Source: Limnephilus marmoratus
Taxonomy: Eukaryota > Arthropoda > Insecta > Trichoptera > Limnephilidae
DNA length: 64,000 nucleotides
Assembly: GCA_917880885.1 (NCBI GenBank)
Contig: OU862919.1
Span: 55,031,058-55,095,057 of the forward strand
Direction: 5' to 3'
In this document: in pieces, positions 35,101 to 42,405 of the stretch
How the letters are laid out: every line of letters starts with the position of its first letter
Numbering within the stretch: position 1 is the first letter of the stretch
Made by a program: the position numbers and the translations under genes
The notes under the pieces: model-generated
What the model was told of the DNA's origin: nothing
The model's database searches: none
What the model saw: the letters and a program-made list of their open reading frames with translations, nothing else

Positions 35101-37004
35101 TAATTCAATTACAAAATAACGGAATGTCTACAACTAAAAAAATAACAATATTAAGTTACTACAACTAAATTAACAAAAGTAAGTCTGAAGAAAACATGCG
35201 CTGAATAAAGTCGTTCCTTTAAGACAGTCATAATAAATACACAATAAATAAAGACACATTAAATCAACAAGTTTTGATTAACAACAATAAAGTTTTTAAA
35301 GTTAAACATGAATACGCGAATAAAATTCAACACCGACATTGACAGAATTGGAAGAGCGCATGGGGCGGCGATTTGGTAACAGAGGAAAATAACAATGCTG
35401 CCCGCACACGCGCGCTGGTCTAATTTTACATTTTTACCCCAAAACTATCCCTAAAAGTTGGTAACAGAGGAGAATAACAATGCTGCCCGCACACGCGCGC
35501 CGGTCTAATTTTACATTTTTACTCCAAAACTATCCTTAAAAGTTGGTAACAGAGCAAAATAACAATGCTGCCCGCACACGCGCCCCGGTCTAATTTTACA
35601 TTTTTACCCCAAAACTATTCCTAAAAGTAGGAATTTCGAAAAAAGTTGTGTACCTTTTTTACTTATACTATCATGTAGAAGTTAATGCACTTTACTCCCG
35701 GACATAGTATCTATATTTGCGGCACGTCATAGAGTGGAAGTCACTCGTGAAGAATCGTTCTGGTGTTGTGTACCTTTTTTACTTATACTATCGTGTAGAA
35801 TCACCTCCCGAAGTTAATGCACTTTACTCCCGGACATAGTATCTATATTTGCGGCACGTCACAGAGTGGAAGTCACTCGTGAAGAATCGTTCTGGTGTAA
35901 GACTACCATTGGGAATTGAAACGTTGCTTGAAATGGTTTAGCCGTGTTTGATGACCAGATCTGAATAGCCAGGTACTTCCCCACCTTTCTATTCCCATCC
36001 CCTTCTCCAAATCTTCAGTTTCAGCCTCACAACATACCCCAATTGGGGATGCCATAGTCTCACTGGCTCCAGGCGGTTGAGATCAATAGCGAGTCTTGTG
36101 CGGTATTCACCTTAAAAAGGGATTTTAAGAGGAGATTAAGATAGGAACGCTCAGACGGTTTGAGCATGTGGAGCGAATGAACGAAGAGTAAGTAAGAAGA
36201 ATATGTGATGCAAATGGCATGATTAAGAGAATCATATACTTGAGTCGAGCCATGTCAGTAGTCAGAACAATAGAATGAGAAGATTTGTGAATAATTAATG
36301 TGAATGAGGTAAGGAGTGCGTGCCAGGACCAATTTGTTTGGCTGTCCGTCCTCTAGTTAGTTCAATTATTTATTAGAAAATTATATATTTAGGCGTATAT
36401 CAAAACATGAAGACAAGTCATGATTCAAAAAATTGCTGCTTGTTGGAAATTTACTTTCCCACAGATTTAGCAGTTGGAACGGAAAACTTCAATCCCCACC
36501 AAATATATTAATATAATTTATCAGTTTATTATATTAATTTACATTTAATGAGCTCATCAATCATCAACAGATAAATATTTGTCAAAAACGGAATTATTTT
36601 CGAAGAATCGCATGTCAGCTTAAAAGATGGTTAATATTTTTGCAAAATGTGTCGTTTAAAAAGTATATTTATCGTTGGAGTGAATTTAAAAACCACAAAA
36701 TTTACCATCACAATATCTTGCAAAGAAGTAATAATATAGGTACTCGCTTACTTTTCAAGGCCCATGTTTCGAAAGATGTGAAGCCTTGCGACCACGCCGC
36801 CAAATCCCGCACACAGTTGACAGAATTCCCATCATCCCAACCGTCGATGCTTTTTGAAATATGTCTCAAAAGGCCACCTTGAACAAATTCGTTAAACTCT
36901 TCTTCATAATCGGAAAACTCACTGGCTTCACATTTCGTAAACAATGAAATAACACAAATAAATATTAAACTGTTTTTTAAGATCCAGAATATCGTACAAG
37001 CCAT
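17093..37004 (-). CDS. nrf-6: nrf-6-like membrane acyltransferase, 13 coding exons
   Basis: Exons (minus): 37004-36752, 34069-33838, 28732-28535, 25864-25788, 25694-25492, 20294-20180, 20094-19883, 19153-18969, 18884-18752, 18284-18095, 17682-17540, 17430-17322, 17175-17093. Their lengths sum to 2133 nt, giving 710 residues plus stop, and every junction is phase-compatible. The protein has a signal peptide, an N-terminal NRF domain (conserved Trp/Cys-rich luminal part) and an acyltransferase-3 domain with many membrane segments and the catalytic-type His in IILGHRY. The family is known from C. elegans nrf-6 (drug and yolk transport) and is expanded in insects; substrate here is unknown. Introns 1, 2, 3 and 5 are large and full of transposons. 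One intron uses a GC donor. No stop or frameshift interrupts the joined frame, so the gene looks functional. Confidence 0.9.
17322..17430 (-). CDS. nrf-6: nrf-6-like exon 12
   Basis: Encodes a last membrane segment, LLMTIVVSYFMVLAFE, then SPVTVLEKYIFG, typical of the family C-terminus. Confidence 0.85.
17540..17682 (-). CDS. nrf-6: nrf-6-like exon 11
   Basis: Encodes GPVNWFLSLRLWEFLARLSY followed by SMYLIHIIIINFF, a conserved C-terminal family motif. Not visible as a long ORF because the exon is short. Confidence 0.85.
18095..18284 (-). CDS. nrf-6: nrf-6-like exon 10
   Basis: Two membrane spans and the conserved FSRPAWALAV..WVIVACALGYGG segment. Donor GTAAGA, phase 1. Confidence 0.85.
18529..18736. 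mobile_element. 208-bp MITE, PIF/Harbinger-like, in intron 9
   Basis: The ends share CCTGTTCAGA and GCGAATCGTTACG as inverted repeats. TAA at 18526-18528 and 18737-18739 is a 3-bp target duplication, as for PIF/Harbinger. The inside is GC-rich with further short inverted repeats (ACGCGCGTA). It sits 13 nt from the exon 9 splice donor. Confidence 0.7.
18752..18884 (-). CDS. nrf-6: nrf-6-like exon 9
   Basis: Encodes YYYGTHTRASPWLIGLLAGY, the conserved T-R-x-x-P-x-L-I-G segment. Donor GTAAGT is 13 nt from an inserted MITE. Confidence 0.85.
18969..19153 (-). CDS. nrf-6: nrf-6-like exon 8
   Basis: Encodes TWYLSVDMQLYILSPLLLF, a hallmark of the family, and two membrane spans. Acceptor TTGCAG, donor GTTAGT, phase 2. 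Confidence 0.85.
19154..19882. other. intron 7 of the nrf-6-like gene
   Basis: AT-rich intron with an AG acceptor and a GC donor. No repeat or gene recognised in it. Confidence 0.5.
19883..20094 (-). CDS. nrf-6: nrf-6-like exon 7, ends at a GC donor
   Basis: Encodes MYLHRFLRLTPVMVIVM and YWWSMILYVQNYVNPENM. The family continues with C-x-QTWYL, which is met only if the intron begins GCAAGT at 19882. Reading on adds SYWKLWAFLH and a stop. Confidence 0.8.
20180..20294 (-). CDS. nrf-6: nrf-6-like exon 6
   Basis: Encodes STVSVDTFFLLSGILLSYIFF, a conserved family membrane segment. Acceptor TTTCAG, donor GTAAGC, phase 1. Confidence 0.85.
20385..20702. mobile_element. palindromic MITE in intron 5
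   Basis: Arms of about 62 bp (20385-20448 and 20638-20702) are near-perfect inverted copies. The centre has short repeats of AAGGCATTATGTCTG and TCAAACTGACAGTTTGATAA, the latter itself palindromic. It lies about 90 bp from exon 6. Confidence 0.7.
21327..22086 (+). pseudogene. DUF4817/Tc1-mariner-like transposase remnant
   Basis: The N-terminal piece (21344-21518) is a helix-turn-helix of the DUF4817 type (YKNNDSYTIVRRLYRTHF). After a frameshift and loss of the middle, the catalytic half follows: GPYFFEDD, FQQDVVTS, ISRRGDIYWPLRSPNLTPANFFLRGYLKSKVYN, then a C-terminal part to 22086. The last catalytic-type Asp positions are changed (SPNLTPANFF instead of SPDLTPxDFF). Frames shift near 21740. 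It lies in intron 5 against the host gene direction. Dead copy. Confidence 0.8.
22764..23027. repeat. two-copy tandem repeat, period 132 bp
   Basis: Units start CCTTTGCTGG at 22764 and 22896. They share GTGCGTGCGCCGTGCATG and AATATCGGAATTCAAGCG with few differences. Confidence 0.85.
23232..23271. repeat. 40-bp palindrome ending in TTAA
   Basis: AAAAAGGGAACCCC and its inverse GGGGTTCCCTTTTT around AATATT, bounded by TTAA on both sides. Confidence 0.7.
23825..24202. mobile_element. MITE family B, copy 1
   Basis: Inverted relative to 55085-55463, with which it shares nearly its whole length. The edges carry AGTAAAACTT and AAGTTTTACT. The inside has CT-rich strings and GAAACGTAACT repeats. No coding capacity. 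In intron 5. Confidence 0.75.
24203..25491. other. rest of intron 5
   Basis: AT-rich. Positions 25040-25165 hold one copy of a short tailed hairpin repeat (ACCCACGCACAGGC..GTGGG, then an A/T tail), listed separately. Two similar short stretches with AATGACGC and GCTCATGGGCGCTTTG near 24880 and 25165 suggest another duplicated repeat. Nothing else seen. Confidence 0.4.
25040..25165 (+). repeat. hairpin-headed A-tailed short repeat, copy 1
   Basis: Starts ACCCACGCACAGGCTTCGCC with an inverted partner TGTGGG and ends in an A-rich AATAAAAAAT tail. Similar copies at 29927-30080 and 56157-56275. Confidence 0.5.
25492..25694 (-). CDS. nrf-6: nrf-6-like exon 5: acyltransferase GH motif
   Basis: Encodes LLMAFSMYTNSKRL, then CIHGIRVLSIFWIILGHRY, the signature stretch of acyltransferase-3 proteins with the conserved His. 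I end the exon at the strong donor GTAAGA (25491) rather than reading on to 25408, because this restores family spacing to SVDTFF. Confidence 0.85.
25788..25864 (-). CDS. nrf-6: nrf-6-like exon 4: first membrane segment
   Basis: A 77-bp exon encoding VVLVLIGVLLVWGTLNDVYF, one hydrophobic span. It fits both neighbours in phase. Acceptor ACTTCAG, donor GTAAAG. Confidence 0.8.
26094..26209. repeat. short inverted-repeat element
   Basis: About 25-bp inverted ends: GCATAACACTTCGGTGCG at the left and CGCACCGTAGTGTTGTGC at the right. No gene. In intron 3. Confidence 0.5.
26402..26647. mobile_element. MITE with about 65-bp inverted ends
   Basis: Left arm 26402-26466 and right arm 26582-26647 match inversely, both containing CCCTAGCACGG and TATCGATAACTTTCGGTAA. 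The target duplication is unclear. In intron 3. Length is about 245 bp with no coding capacity. Confidence 0.7.
27159..27304. mobile_element. palindromic MITE
   Basis: Arms of about 57 bp, nearly perfect, around a 30-bp centre. Both arms contain TTACCGAGAATGCTAAATGC. In intron 3. Confidence 0.75.
27442..27482. repeat. perfect 16-bp inverted repeat, 9-nt loop
   Basis: GCCAACGTTTCGGACA and its exact complement. A strong hairpin of unknown origin, possibly a retroelement terminus. Confidence 0.7.
27483..28534. other. remaining intron 3
   Basis: AT-rich with one GC-richer patch near 27770-27900. A GTTGCTTACGTTGCGTAGGATG duplication-like stretch lies near 28075-28125. No gene recognised. Confidence 0.4.
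28535..28732 (-). CDS. nrf-6: nrf-6-like exon 3: end of NRF domain
   Basis: Contains NLAVCFPASCKASFVE, the conserved Cys-containing end of the NRF domain, and CYSDDPKPWDAGEIV leading into the first membrane segment. Acceptor TTCTCAG, donor GTAAGT, phase 2. Confidence 0.85.
28791..29137 (+). repeat. dispersed repeat family A, copy 1
   Basis: Begins AGCTCCACACAGGAGGCCCT, then CCCTCAGGGCC, and ends near GGTACCCAT..CGTCCCCC. Near full length. Six other copies occur at 30551, 45607, 46768, 49955, 50601 and 53835. Class unknown. Small open frames in it are not genes. Confidence 0.85.
29138..29651. other. AT-rich part of intron 2
   Basis: No gene or repeat recognised. Confidence 0.4.
29652..29798. 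mobile_element. near-perfect palindrome, arms about 68 bp
   Basis: Arms 29652-29719 and 29731-29798 with a loop of about 11 nt. Each contains GCGAAACTCAATCGAAAATC or its inverse. One arm plus its outer flank recurs at 51710-51800, so it is a mobile or duplicated unit. Confidence 0.75.
29927..30080 (+). repeat. hairpin-headed A-tailed short repeat, copy 2
   Basis: ACCCACGCACAGGCAGTGCC with partner TTAGTGGGT and an A-rich end near 30075. Confidence 0.5.
30132..30212. repeat. inverted partner of 32868-32945
   Basis: GTACTTTCTTCCACTAATTT and CACCAGGACC occur here and in inverse at 32868-32945, with only a few changes over about 80 bp. The two flank a LINE fragment. Confidence 0.7.
30551..30863 (-). 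repeat. dispersed repeat family A, copy 2
   Basis: Inverse orientation, from GGGAGGCGGGAATGGGTACC to CCTGTGTGGAGCT, near full length. It adjoins the 3' end of a minus-strand LINE and supplies the false C-terminus of the open frame there. Confidence 0.85.
30880..33010 (-). mobile_element. Jockey/CR1-like LINE fragment in intron 2
   Basis: Minus-strand frames in order: LRNRQKKISLECYENFIMKAEDSIK (linker), DPNKSAGSDLIPSIF, KSGDKNNITNYRPISKLP, QHGFFRKRSVETNL, YTDFSKAFDKINIELL, FADDTKIYKKI (catalytic box), then LNLEKCNTISF, KDLGIIMDSGMSF, LEFGPVIWNP and a C-terminal NTRSNQLF region. Frames change at about 31900, 32270 and 32450. An A-run of about 15 at 30869-30883 (T-run on its own strand) complicates the 3' edge. 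No intact ORF; dead copy lying in the same direction as the host gene. Confidence 0.8.
32868..32945. repeat. inverted partner of 30132-30212
   Basis: See 30132-30212. It overlaps the upstream edge of the LINE fragment, so the pair may come from a second mobile element or from a shared untranslated segment. Confidence 0.7.
33046..33837. other. 5' part of intron 2
   Basis: AT-rich. Nothing recognised apart from the splice donor at 33837. Confidence 0.4.
33838..34069 (-). CDS. nrf-6: nrf-6-like exon 2: NRF domain core
   Basis: Joins exon 1 to give the family motif KMLDAGGRPPHGLLEGN, then GMFEECLGI and GKYCLARF with the conserved cysteines. Acceptor TTCCAG; donor GTATTA, phase 2. Confidence 0.85.
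34631..35098 (-). pseudogene. transposase remnant, N-terminal DNA-binding half only
   Basis: FTNEKRVDILFTGY, then CREYYVRRFPNRNMPNTHVF (DUF4817 helix-turn-helix), followed after a frame change near 34880 by LSLRRISAMTGVPKSIP (second helix-turn-helix). The DD(D/E) catalytic part is missing. It is related to the remnant at 21327-22086 but not part of it. Confidence 0.75.
35373..35627. repeat. three-copy tandem repeat, period 85 bp
   Basis: Units start TTGGTAACAGAG at 35373, 35458 and 35543. Each contains AATGCTGCCCGCACACGCGC. Confidence 0.9.
35645..35896. repeat. tandem duplication of a transposon end
   Basis: Units 35645-35763 and 35764-35896 are alike except that the first lacks ATCACCTCCCGA. 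Both carry CACTTTACTCCCGGACATAG. Confidence 0.85.
36120..36365 (+). repeat. RTE-like LINE 3' end, copy 1
   Basis: Decayed translation shows IGTLRRFEHVERMNEE and a tail GTGCCAGGACCAATTTGTTT. It matches 37478-37770. 5'-truncated. Confidence 0.6.
36752..37004 (-). CDS. nrf-6: nrf-6-like exon 1: signal peptide and start of NRF domain
   Basis: ATG at 37004. A hydrophobic core FWILKNSLIFICVISLF is followed by a likely cleavage region, then EFNEFVQGGLL, NCVRDLAAW and FETWALK, typical of the NRF domain start. Donor GTAAGC after phase 1. Confidence 0.85.
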
Positions 37005-37477
37005 ATTTATTAAAGCTGTTCACGTAGAAACTATTTGATTTTTGAGTGAGAACTGATTATCAAACGTTTTATACAAAACTTAATGTGTCCATTTGACCAT
37101 GTGCGAGATAATCATGAAAGATACTACGTCAAACATTTTTTTAGTCCATTTATGGAGGTGTTTGATCTGACGGTGATTAAATGATTTTTCGTCACCGTTT
37201 TTTTAAGAAAATTATTGCAAAAGTTGGCGCAATATAAAGATTAAAATTATTATCAATTAAATTTGTGCGAAATTTCACAATATCCAATGAATTATTTTTC
37301 TATTATTTTATTTAAAAGCGTTATAAACAGTCTTTATAAATTCATTTATGACAGTGATAAGGATATTTACGTCATTGACTAATAAAATGAAGGCGTATGT
37401 GTGGTAAAACCATGTATGATCGTGTGAGAAACATGGAGATCCGCAAGAATTCAAGGCTGAAGTAAGTGTAATAAGTA
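37005..37477. other. region upstream of the nrf-6-like start codon
   Basis: AT-rich. It should hold the 5' untranslated region and promoter of the host gene, but I see no clear TATA box or initiator to name. Confidence 0.3.
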
Positions 37478-37770
37478 AGATTAAAAAAGGAACGCTCCGG
37501 TGGTTTGGGCATGTAGAGTGAATGAACGAGGAAAGGAGTGTAAGGAGATTAGAATGGTAGAAGAAGTCGGGGACGCCCGAGAAAGACATGGCACGACCAA
37601 GTGAATCAGATACTTAAGTCAGGCCATGTCAAGAGTCAGAATAATTCGAAAGCATGTATGAGACGATGTATGAATGTGAACGAGGCAAGGAGTGTGTGCC
37701 AAGACCGAGTTGTTTGGCGGTCCGTCCTCTCTGCCTACCCCTGCGGGGAAACGGCGTTAGTTAGACTAAT
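37478..37770 (+). repeat. RTE-like LINE 3' end, copy 2
   Basis: GTLRWFGHVE.MNEERSVRRLEW is the C-terminal end typical of RTE-clade reverse transcriptase proteins, followed by TCCGTCCTCTCTGCCTACCC, a known kind of RTE tail. 5'-truncated. Confidence 0.65.
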
Positions 37771-38569
37771 AAAATAACAATATTAACTAATACTTATATG
37801 TCCTATATGTATAAACAATTATGGTAATGTGCATCTTCTTACTGAAATCTACAAAAAATTGTTTTATAAAATATTTCCACGGTTTACATTAAAATTTTAA
37901 TGGATATCAATAATATCTTTCAGGAAGTGATTTTATTCAAATTCGAACTGCTAAAAGTAAAAGAGAAAATGTGGTGAACTAAAAAAAAGATAAATAAAGA
38001 AATCAATGAAATATTAAGTTTTTAGAAACAACTGGCATTCGATCGAGTGTTGTTTTTTTACCTCCATGACGATGTCTATAGGCATCAAAAAAATTGATGA
38101 AAAGTATGATTTTTTTTCTCTGTGAATAAAGCTAAATCCCACCAAATTGTTATGCAGCATTTACAGATGGGTATGTTAGCTTTCAATAAATAACATAATT
38201 TAATGAATTTTATTAATTATCCTATTTTTAATTATTTTTTTACTAAAGCCCTGAAAATAGACCCATTTTGACAAAAAAATTAAAAATTTAAATCGGAAAA
38301 AAATAAAACATGGGTGAATCACATATTGTTATCAAAAGATTAAATGGTCGGCAACACTGTTTGAACATAGTATTATATGCGTAAGGTGACCACTAGATGT
38401 CACTGAAATCAGGTGATGCCTGCGCGCAACCTTTGGAGGTTAGCTGTGACAGTGTTTACGTACGTTTTGGTTAGCTTGCCTTCAAATAATACGGTTTTGT
38501 AGTGTTTTTATGAGTGATTTTTATTGAAATTAATAGTTTGTCTGCGGTGTTCGTATATTTTTATCAAAT

Positions 38570-40090
38570 ATGTCGAAAATACCTACTTCTCCTACTGTAA
38601 TTCGTCATTATAATACGAAACCGTTGAATCACGATGAAATGATGGCAGAATTGGAGCGCTCTTTTAGCGATAGTGGAAGTGATGAAAATAATGTTGTTAA
38701 TGACATGCTATTGTTGTGATTCCTCCAGAGAACGTTGATGAACAGATGGACGAAGAGCATATTGACCATGATTTGATGACATATACCGAAGATGCGGAGG
38801 TGGATAACTTTCGAGGTGTTGCCGGCACATTCGTCATCAAGTGCAACATCGAAATTAAGAAAATTGATTGAGTCATGCCTTGACGAGCATGAACCAGATG
38901 AGTTCGCTAATGACCTCGACTGAAATCAGTTTTCGGCATCGTCCGGTGCGAGTCGAAATACCTTGCGAATATCTATTTCAAATGCACCACCAGCCAAAAA
39001 ATCAAAACTACAGTATAAAAAGAAGTCTCACTATAAACAAAAGTGGTCTAAGGCTACCTGTTCCAAGCAATGCCGTATTCCGGAGTATCTGATATATACG
39101 ACCACGAATTAGGTCAGGGATCATCCGTCCTACTGATGATGGAATATATAGAGTTCCCCGCACGCCATGGGCTATCTATATCTATGGACAATTTCTTCAC
39201 ACCTCACCGATGTGTATCCTGAAGGATAAGAGAATGCGCGCTACTGGCACATGTAAGCCAGTTCGCTTCCCTAACCTTAAAACTTCAGGCAAGTTGAAGT
39301 CAGGAAAGCAATTGCCTAAAGGAAACACTTTCTTTTATATTTCCCTTGCGCATGGCAAGGGCATTTCCTTCATTTACCTAGCCAAAGTGTAACTCTCACC
39401 ACTCCTATAATTACAGGTGAATTGATGCTAGACGTAGAAAACCAAATCCTCGTATGCCGTTGGGAGGACAGCCGTGTAGTAACAGTGGCCACGAACTATG
39501 ATCGAATGGAGCCAGTAAGTCAAGTGCAGCGTTGGCAGATATCGAAGAAAGACAAAAAACGCAAAGTTTTAGAGGAGGCATGTAAAATAAAATCGATTGC
39601 CCGGTGCCAATACGAAGTTATAATTTGGGAATGGGTAGAGTAGACCACCATTATAATGGTATAAAAAAATTATCGGGTCAACGTTCAGTCAAATAAGTGG
39701 TACTGGCCTTTATTTGTATTTTGCCTCAGCAGCGCTCTTGTAAATGGATGGAAGTTGCAATGCTTCTTGAGGAAGTACGAGCATGATATGGGAAACCAGA
39801 TGACTAGGCAACAGAGAAAACCTTCCCAGAAGGCATTCCGTGTGGAGGTTACCCGTACTCTTTTATTGTCTTTTCCAAATCAGGTTAATGCCGAGTTCGG
39901 AGAACCTCGTTTTGAAGGGAGGCCGTGACGCAGAAGATGGGAATCGTGTGCCTCGAATGCAAGAATTTCATTTGCAATATCATGGCAAATCTCGTATTCG
40001 TTGAACTCTGCATAAAAAATATCCAATGGTCTATCGGTACCAGGCCTACAACCGAACCCTTCATTTTGACCGATTCGAACGGTATCACTT
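38570..40090 (+). pseudogene. piggyBac-like transposase relic
   Basis: Begins MSKIPTSPTV, continues ELERSFSDSGSDENN (acidic N-terminal part). Later come SMDNFFT (catalytic Asp motif of the DDE_Tnp_1_7 family), RMRATGTCKP, then VCRWEDSRVVTVATNYD and PVSQVQRW, all family signatures. The rest, to about 40090, fits the C-terminal Cys-rich region weakly. Frames shift many times and a central section is missing. Terminal repeats were not found. Dead. Confidence 0.75.
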
Positions 40091-40759
40091 AAAGAATAAT
40101 TTCCTTAAATCTGGTTAGTTTTCCTCATACTAGAATTTTTTTTGAAATATTGAATTTTTTGTTATTTCCCATAATAATTTTTTTTTCATTGGATATAAAC
40201 AAAGGCAAATATTTATTTTATATTTTCAATATAAGTCATACAGTTACCTGCACTTATCCCATAGTTGACAAACATTTTGCTTAGGGGGGTTACCTCCAAG
40301 GGTTGCGTTTAGGCATCAATTTTCTAGATGCTCTGGTGAGAGGGTGGGCGGGCGGAAAATTATAAAACTGATTTTGGGCTCTCCTTTAAGCCTATACTAT
40401 CGGATTATAATGATGATTCAAGTTTATAAAAATAAAAAAAAATTCATGGAGGTAATGGGTTAATGAATGCTGTGAATTTAGCAAGTTTTGTGTTAAACAC
40501 ATTGATATTTGGGCATAATGTATGTTATTTTCAATAAATAATAAATAAATAAATGAATAATCTATTGAATGCGCTACACTCTCTTCATATAAAACATTTT
40601 CAAGGTAATTTGTATTGCTCTTAGTCTTAGGAATATAAAATGTGTCCGGCGATCGAGTAACTCTTAATGGAGAATGTTTTGTAGTAAGTATTAGAGATGG
40701 GTAAGTTCTGCATTTTGCTGGAGGCCTCCAATGCTTCCTTTTAAAAGTACTTGAGTTCT
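40091..40759. other. AT-rich spacer
   Basis: No gene recognised. Open frames on the minus strand that run into the next repeat are products of its composition. Confidence 0.4.
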
Positions 40760-40782
40760 TGGAGCAGGTCCCGGGAGCCTCT

Positions 40783-40995
40783 CCCGACTCGCGAATGGCT
40801 CGAGCCGAGACGCACGGGTTCCGACGGAGCCGGACCTCAGAGCCGGAGCCCGCAAAAGAACTCGAACGCGTGACCTGCTCTCGACTCGCGAGTGGCTCTG
40901 ATTGAGATGAACGGATTCCACCGGAGTCGGACCTCGAAGCCGGATCCCGTAAAAGAACTCGACCGCGCGACCTACTCCCGACTCGCGAGAAGCAC
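40783..40995. repeat. GC-rich tandem repeat, period 97 bp
   Basis: CCCGACTCGCGA-like starts at 40783, 40880 and 40977. The units share GAGCCGGACCTC-like and AAAAGAACTCGA words. High GC continues to 41160. It stands out from the AT-rich surroundings. Confidence 0.8.
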
Positions 40996-41309
40996 GGATG
41001 TTTGACCAGACCGAAGCCGGCGAACTCGAATGCGAGTGGCACGGACCGCCGCGCCGCGACTGCTGCGCCGCCGCCGCACCCGACGTGTGAGTGAATCGGA
41101 CCGCCGAGTTCCGGGTTTGGGTCCGAGTACTAGACCGGGTTATCTGGGAGTAGTTGATTTGAAAAAGGATGATACGGTATTTCTTTGCAGTAGCATTTAA
41201 ATAAGGTTATGTGTTTATTGTTTTTGTAAAAAAAAAATACAAGTACTCATGACGCGATAGCAAAAATAACTAACTATTTATATACGGCCCTAGATTCCGA
41301 TAAAAATGT

Positions 41310-42400
41310 ATCGGAATATTTATAGACCTGAAAAAAGCTTTCGACAGCATATCACATAAAAAAATAATAAATAAATTAAAATCGATAGGAATTAATGGGA
41401 AACTAGTTATTTACATAAAAGACCTAAAAAATTACTCAATCAAGTCAGCGATTCAAAATATAGCGACTTTTCAATACCCCAAGGTACAGTTTTAGGACCA
41501 CTGTTATTTATTATATATGTCAATGATATATTCCATATTTCCAAATATGAAGATATTGTCTCCTACGCTGACGATACAGTCCTACTACTAAAAGCAAACT
41601 CATGGTCTAAATTAAATAAAATGGCAAACACAGATATCAATGCACTAAAATTATGGTTTGATGAAAACCCGTTGACTTTAAATTCTAAAAAAATCTATTA
41701 TTTACCATTTTCCATTAAAAACAAGAAACACCTAAAGAATTAAACATAATAATCCACTCTGTGGCAAATACAAAAAACCACAAATGCAATATATTATGTA
41801 CAAACATAGAAAGCAAGACCGATATTAAGTACCTGGGCATAATAATAGACCAGCGTTTAAAATGGTCCCCACACATAAATATTCTGAACAACAGAATAAG
41901 GAAACTAACATATATATTTAGATGCTTAAGAGATATTTTAAACGATAAATTACTTATAACCACATACTTCGCTTTCTGTCAATCAATTATACAATACGGC
42001 ATTATAGGATGGGGCGGTACATATACAAATAAAACACAAACAATTTACATATCACAAAAACTAATAATAAAAACAATTTAAAAAAAACCCTGACTCATAT
42101 TCATCAGAACTGTTATTCAAACAATTTAAGGTCAGAAAATTAAGTGCGTTTTACTTTTATCACGCAACATTACAAATTTATAAAGATAATATTCAAAATA
42201 AAGTTGCACCCTTCAAAAATAACAGAAATCTTAGACAAACATCAATACTTCCTATTCCAAAATGTAAAAAAACAATAGGACAGTTAAATCATAAATATCT
42301 CGGAGTTAAATTTTTTAATTCACTACCTGAAAAAATCAGAAACATTTGTAAAAAATATATTATAATTTATGTATCTTTTTGTAAAAAAAAAAAATAAATA
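41310..42400 (+). mobile_element. LINE fragment with A-rich tail
   Basis: FIDLKKAFDSISHKK-like motif A, FQYPKVQF (degenerate GVPQG), SYADDTVLLL catalytic box, then NIESKTDIKYLGIIIDQRLKW, SIIQYGIIGWGG and LGVKFFNSLPEKI. It ends in A-runs with AAATAAATAAA near 42380-42405. Multiple stops. Dead 5'-truncated copy, similar to 44813-45590. Confidence 0.75.
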
Positions 42401-42405
42401 AAAAA

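Larger units (their letters stand above)
34491..35840. mobile_element. DUF4817-type DNA transposon with long inverted ends
   Basis: The left end (34491-34560) and right end (35766-35840) are inverse copies over about 70 bp, sharing TTAACTTCGGGAGGTGATTC and GTCCGGG. Between them are a transposase remnant on the minus strand and three 85-bp tandem repeats. The right end is also present a second time at 35645-35763. Inserted in intron 1 of the nrf-6-like gene. Confidence 0.75.

Noticed and set aside
40392..41042. 216-residue minus-strand frame
   Set aside because: It runs through the GC-rich 97-bp tandem and then AT-rich spacer. No domain, and composition explains it.
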